A stretch of DNA of 12,801 bases from Roseovarius sp. UBA6217. Lineage in GTDB: Bacteria > Pseudomonadota > Alphaproteobacteria > Rhodobacterales > Rhodobacteraceae. Of this stretch, positions 11,621-12,801 are shown in pieces. Each line of letters opens with the position of its first letter. The stretch's first letter is position 1. The stretch covers positions 165 through 12,965 of the forward strand of contig DISF01000025.1 in NCBI GenBank assembly GCA_002421985.1, in the 5' to 3' direction. The position numbers were made by a program, and so were the translations under genes. Below the pieces are notes generated by a model. It worked only from the letters and a program-made list of their open reading frames with translations, did no database searches and had not been told where the DNA came from.

Positions 11621-12801
11621 TCAGAGCTGTGACGCCCAACGCGGATGCTCTTCGTCCACGACGAAGGGATGCGCGTGGCGTCGCGCGCCGTGCAGGTGCG
11701 GGTGATCCAGCGGCAGGTTCTCATGCGTGTGCTCGAAGGTGTCGGGATCGCCCGATGGCCAGAGACGCAGGGCGGTCAGCGCGCCGATGCCTGCCAGTGC
11801 CGCCAGCAGGACCAACGCCACGACAGGCCCGAACTGTGTCATCAGCCATCCCGACAGCGGATAGGTCACCAGCCAGCACGCGTGGCTGAGCGCGAACTGC
11901 GCGGCGAAGAGCGCGGGGCGATCCTCGGCATGCGCGGACCGGCGCAAGAGGCGGCCCGAGGGCGTGAGGACGGCTGAATAGCCCAGACCCACCAGCAGCC
12001 ATGCGCCGAGCAGGTAGGACCACTCGAGCCCGAGGGCGGCGACCTCTCCGGCAAGCGCCAGAAGCGTCAGAACCATCAGCAAGGCGCCCCCGACCATCAC
12101 GGGGCGGTCCGGCACGCGGTCCAGAATCCTGGGCAGCACAAGCGCCGCGATCATCGACCCGGTGCCGAAGGCAAACATCGTCCAGGCCAGCGCCGCGGCA
12201 TCCATCCCCAACGTGCTGCGCACCAGCACCACCGAATTGACCAGCACCATCGCCCCTGCTGCAGCGGCGGCCATGTTCAGCGCCATCAACCCGCGCAGCC
12301 GCGGCGTGGCCAGGTAGATGCGGATGCCGCGCGTGGTCCGGTCATAGACGCCGCGCGGTGCAGGCGGTTTCGGGCTGGGCAACAGGACCGAAACCACAAG
12401 CGCGGCCGAGGCCGCGAAGCCGACCACAGTGCCGAGGAACAGGGAATTGTAGCTCATCACCGCCAGGAGCAGCGCGGCCAGCGTGGGGCTGACGATATTT
12501 TCAAGATCATAGGCCAACCGCGACAAAGACAGCGCGCGGGTGTAGCGCGCTTCCTCCGGCAACACGTCCGGGATCGTCGCCTGAAACGTCGGCGTGAAGG
12601 CGGCCGAGGCCGATTGCAGCGCGAACATCAGGACATAGACCTGCCAGACCTCGGTGACGAAGGGCAGGCACAGCGCCACCCCCGCCCGCACCAGATCGAG
12701 CGTCACCAGAAGCGCCCGCCGCGGCACCCTGTCGGCAAAGGCCCCCGCAATGGGGGCGATGCCGACATAGGCCACCATCTTGATGAAGAAGACAGTGCCC
12801 A
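11621..12801 (-). CDS. MFS transporter with His-rich C-terminal tail (5' end outside window)
   Basis: Major facilitator protein of which about 393 C-terminal residues are present. The frame stays open to the window edge, with GTVFFIK before the methionine at 12778, so the true start is beyond 12801. The conserved loop 2-3 motif appears as GAFADRVPRR, followed by about ten further membrane helices. The last 40 residues are hydrophilic and contain eight histidines (HTH, DHPHLH, RHAH and EEHP) plus acidic residues, a likely divalent-metal binding tail. It converges on the DUF411 gene with only 14 bases between stop codons and no strong terminator, only a 5-bp CTGAG/CTCAG dyad. Substrate unknown; metal efflux is suggested by the tail and neighbours. 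A drug or siderophore exporter is the main alternative. Confidence 0.85.
   Translation of the reverse strand, partial: GTVFFIKMVAYVGIAPIAGAFADRVPRRALLVTLDLVRAGVALCLPFVTEVWQVYVLMFALQSASAAFTPTFQATIPDVLPEEARYTRALSLSRLAYDLENIVSPTLAALLLAVMSYNSLFLGTVVGFAASAALVVSVLLPSPKPPAPRGVYDRTTRGIRIYLATPRLRGLMALNMAAAAAGAMVLVNSVVLVRSTLGMDAAALAWTMFAFGTGSMIAALVLPRILDRVPDRPVMVGGALLMVLTLLALAGEVAALGLEWSYLLGAWLLVGLGYSAVLTPSGRLLRRSAHAEDRPALFAAQFALSHACWLVTYPLSGWLMTQFGPVVALVLLAALAGIGALTALRLWPSGDPDTFEHTHENLPLDHPHLHGARRHAHPFVVDEEHPRWASQL

Noticed and set aside
11608..11624. CTGAG/CTCAG dyad between the DUF411 and MFS stop codons as a bidirectional terminator
   Set aside because: A 5-bp stem without T runs on either strand is too weak to call.

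Overview
The window is GC-rich, tightly packed DNA with frequent ATGA and TGATG gene overlaps. Codon use and protein styles point to an alphaproteobacterium, most likely Rhodobacteraceae. This is an inference from protein character, since no rRNA or other marker gene is present. No mobile element, tRNA, rRNA or CRISPR array is visible.

Left half (1 to about 6300) is an envelope-type signalling and export locus. A two-component system on the + strand (OmpR-class response regulator 4201..4926 and histidine kinase 4926..6302) is divergent from a minus-strand gene set. In transcription order that set is: a short secreted Met/His/Gly-rich ORF (3843..4028); an EF-hand ORF (3504..3827) in the same frame, cut off by one TGA; a cytochrome b561 (2945..3436); and a DevB-DevC-DevA type tripartite ABC exporter (1652..2869, 483..1655, 1..472, the last cut by the window edge). 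The 172-base divergent spacer holds an elaborate array of TGTCGCA-like half-sites, including a perfect 12-bp inverted repeat. It also holds a hairpin that would bury the ribosome binding site of the secreted ORF. The simplest reading is that the two-component system controls the EF-hand/b561 unit and possibly the exporter.

Right half (about 6400 to 12801) looks like a copper or soft-metal handling and periplasmic thiol-redox island. A MerR-family regulator with three metal-site cysteines (6409..6834, minus) faces a + strand operon: SCO1, DsbB-like, DsbA-like, PCuAC chaperone, second SCO1 (7003..9815). After a clear MerR-type promoter with a long spacer (9848..9878) come an ArsP/SO_0444-type permease with a CC...CC N-terminal extension (9904..11100) and a Tat-exported DUF411/CopG-like protein with a CGCC motif (11133..11606). 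A convergent MFS transporter with a His-rich C-terminal tail (11621..12801, start outside the window) closes the region.

The proposed working model for the right half is inference. The MerR protein senses a thiophilic metal. The SCO/DsbA/DsbB/PCuAC set keeps periplasmic cysteines and copper in the right state for delivery, perhaps to cytochrome oxidase. The permease, CopG-like protein and MFS protein export or buffer the metal.
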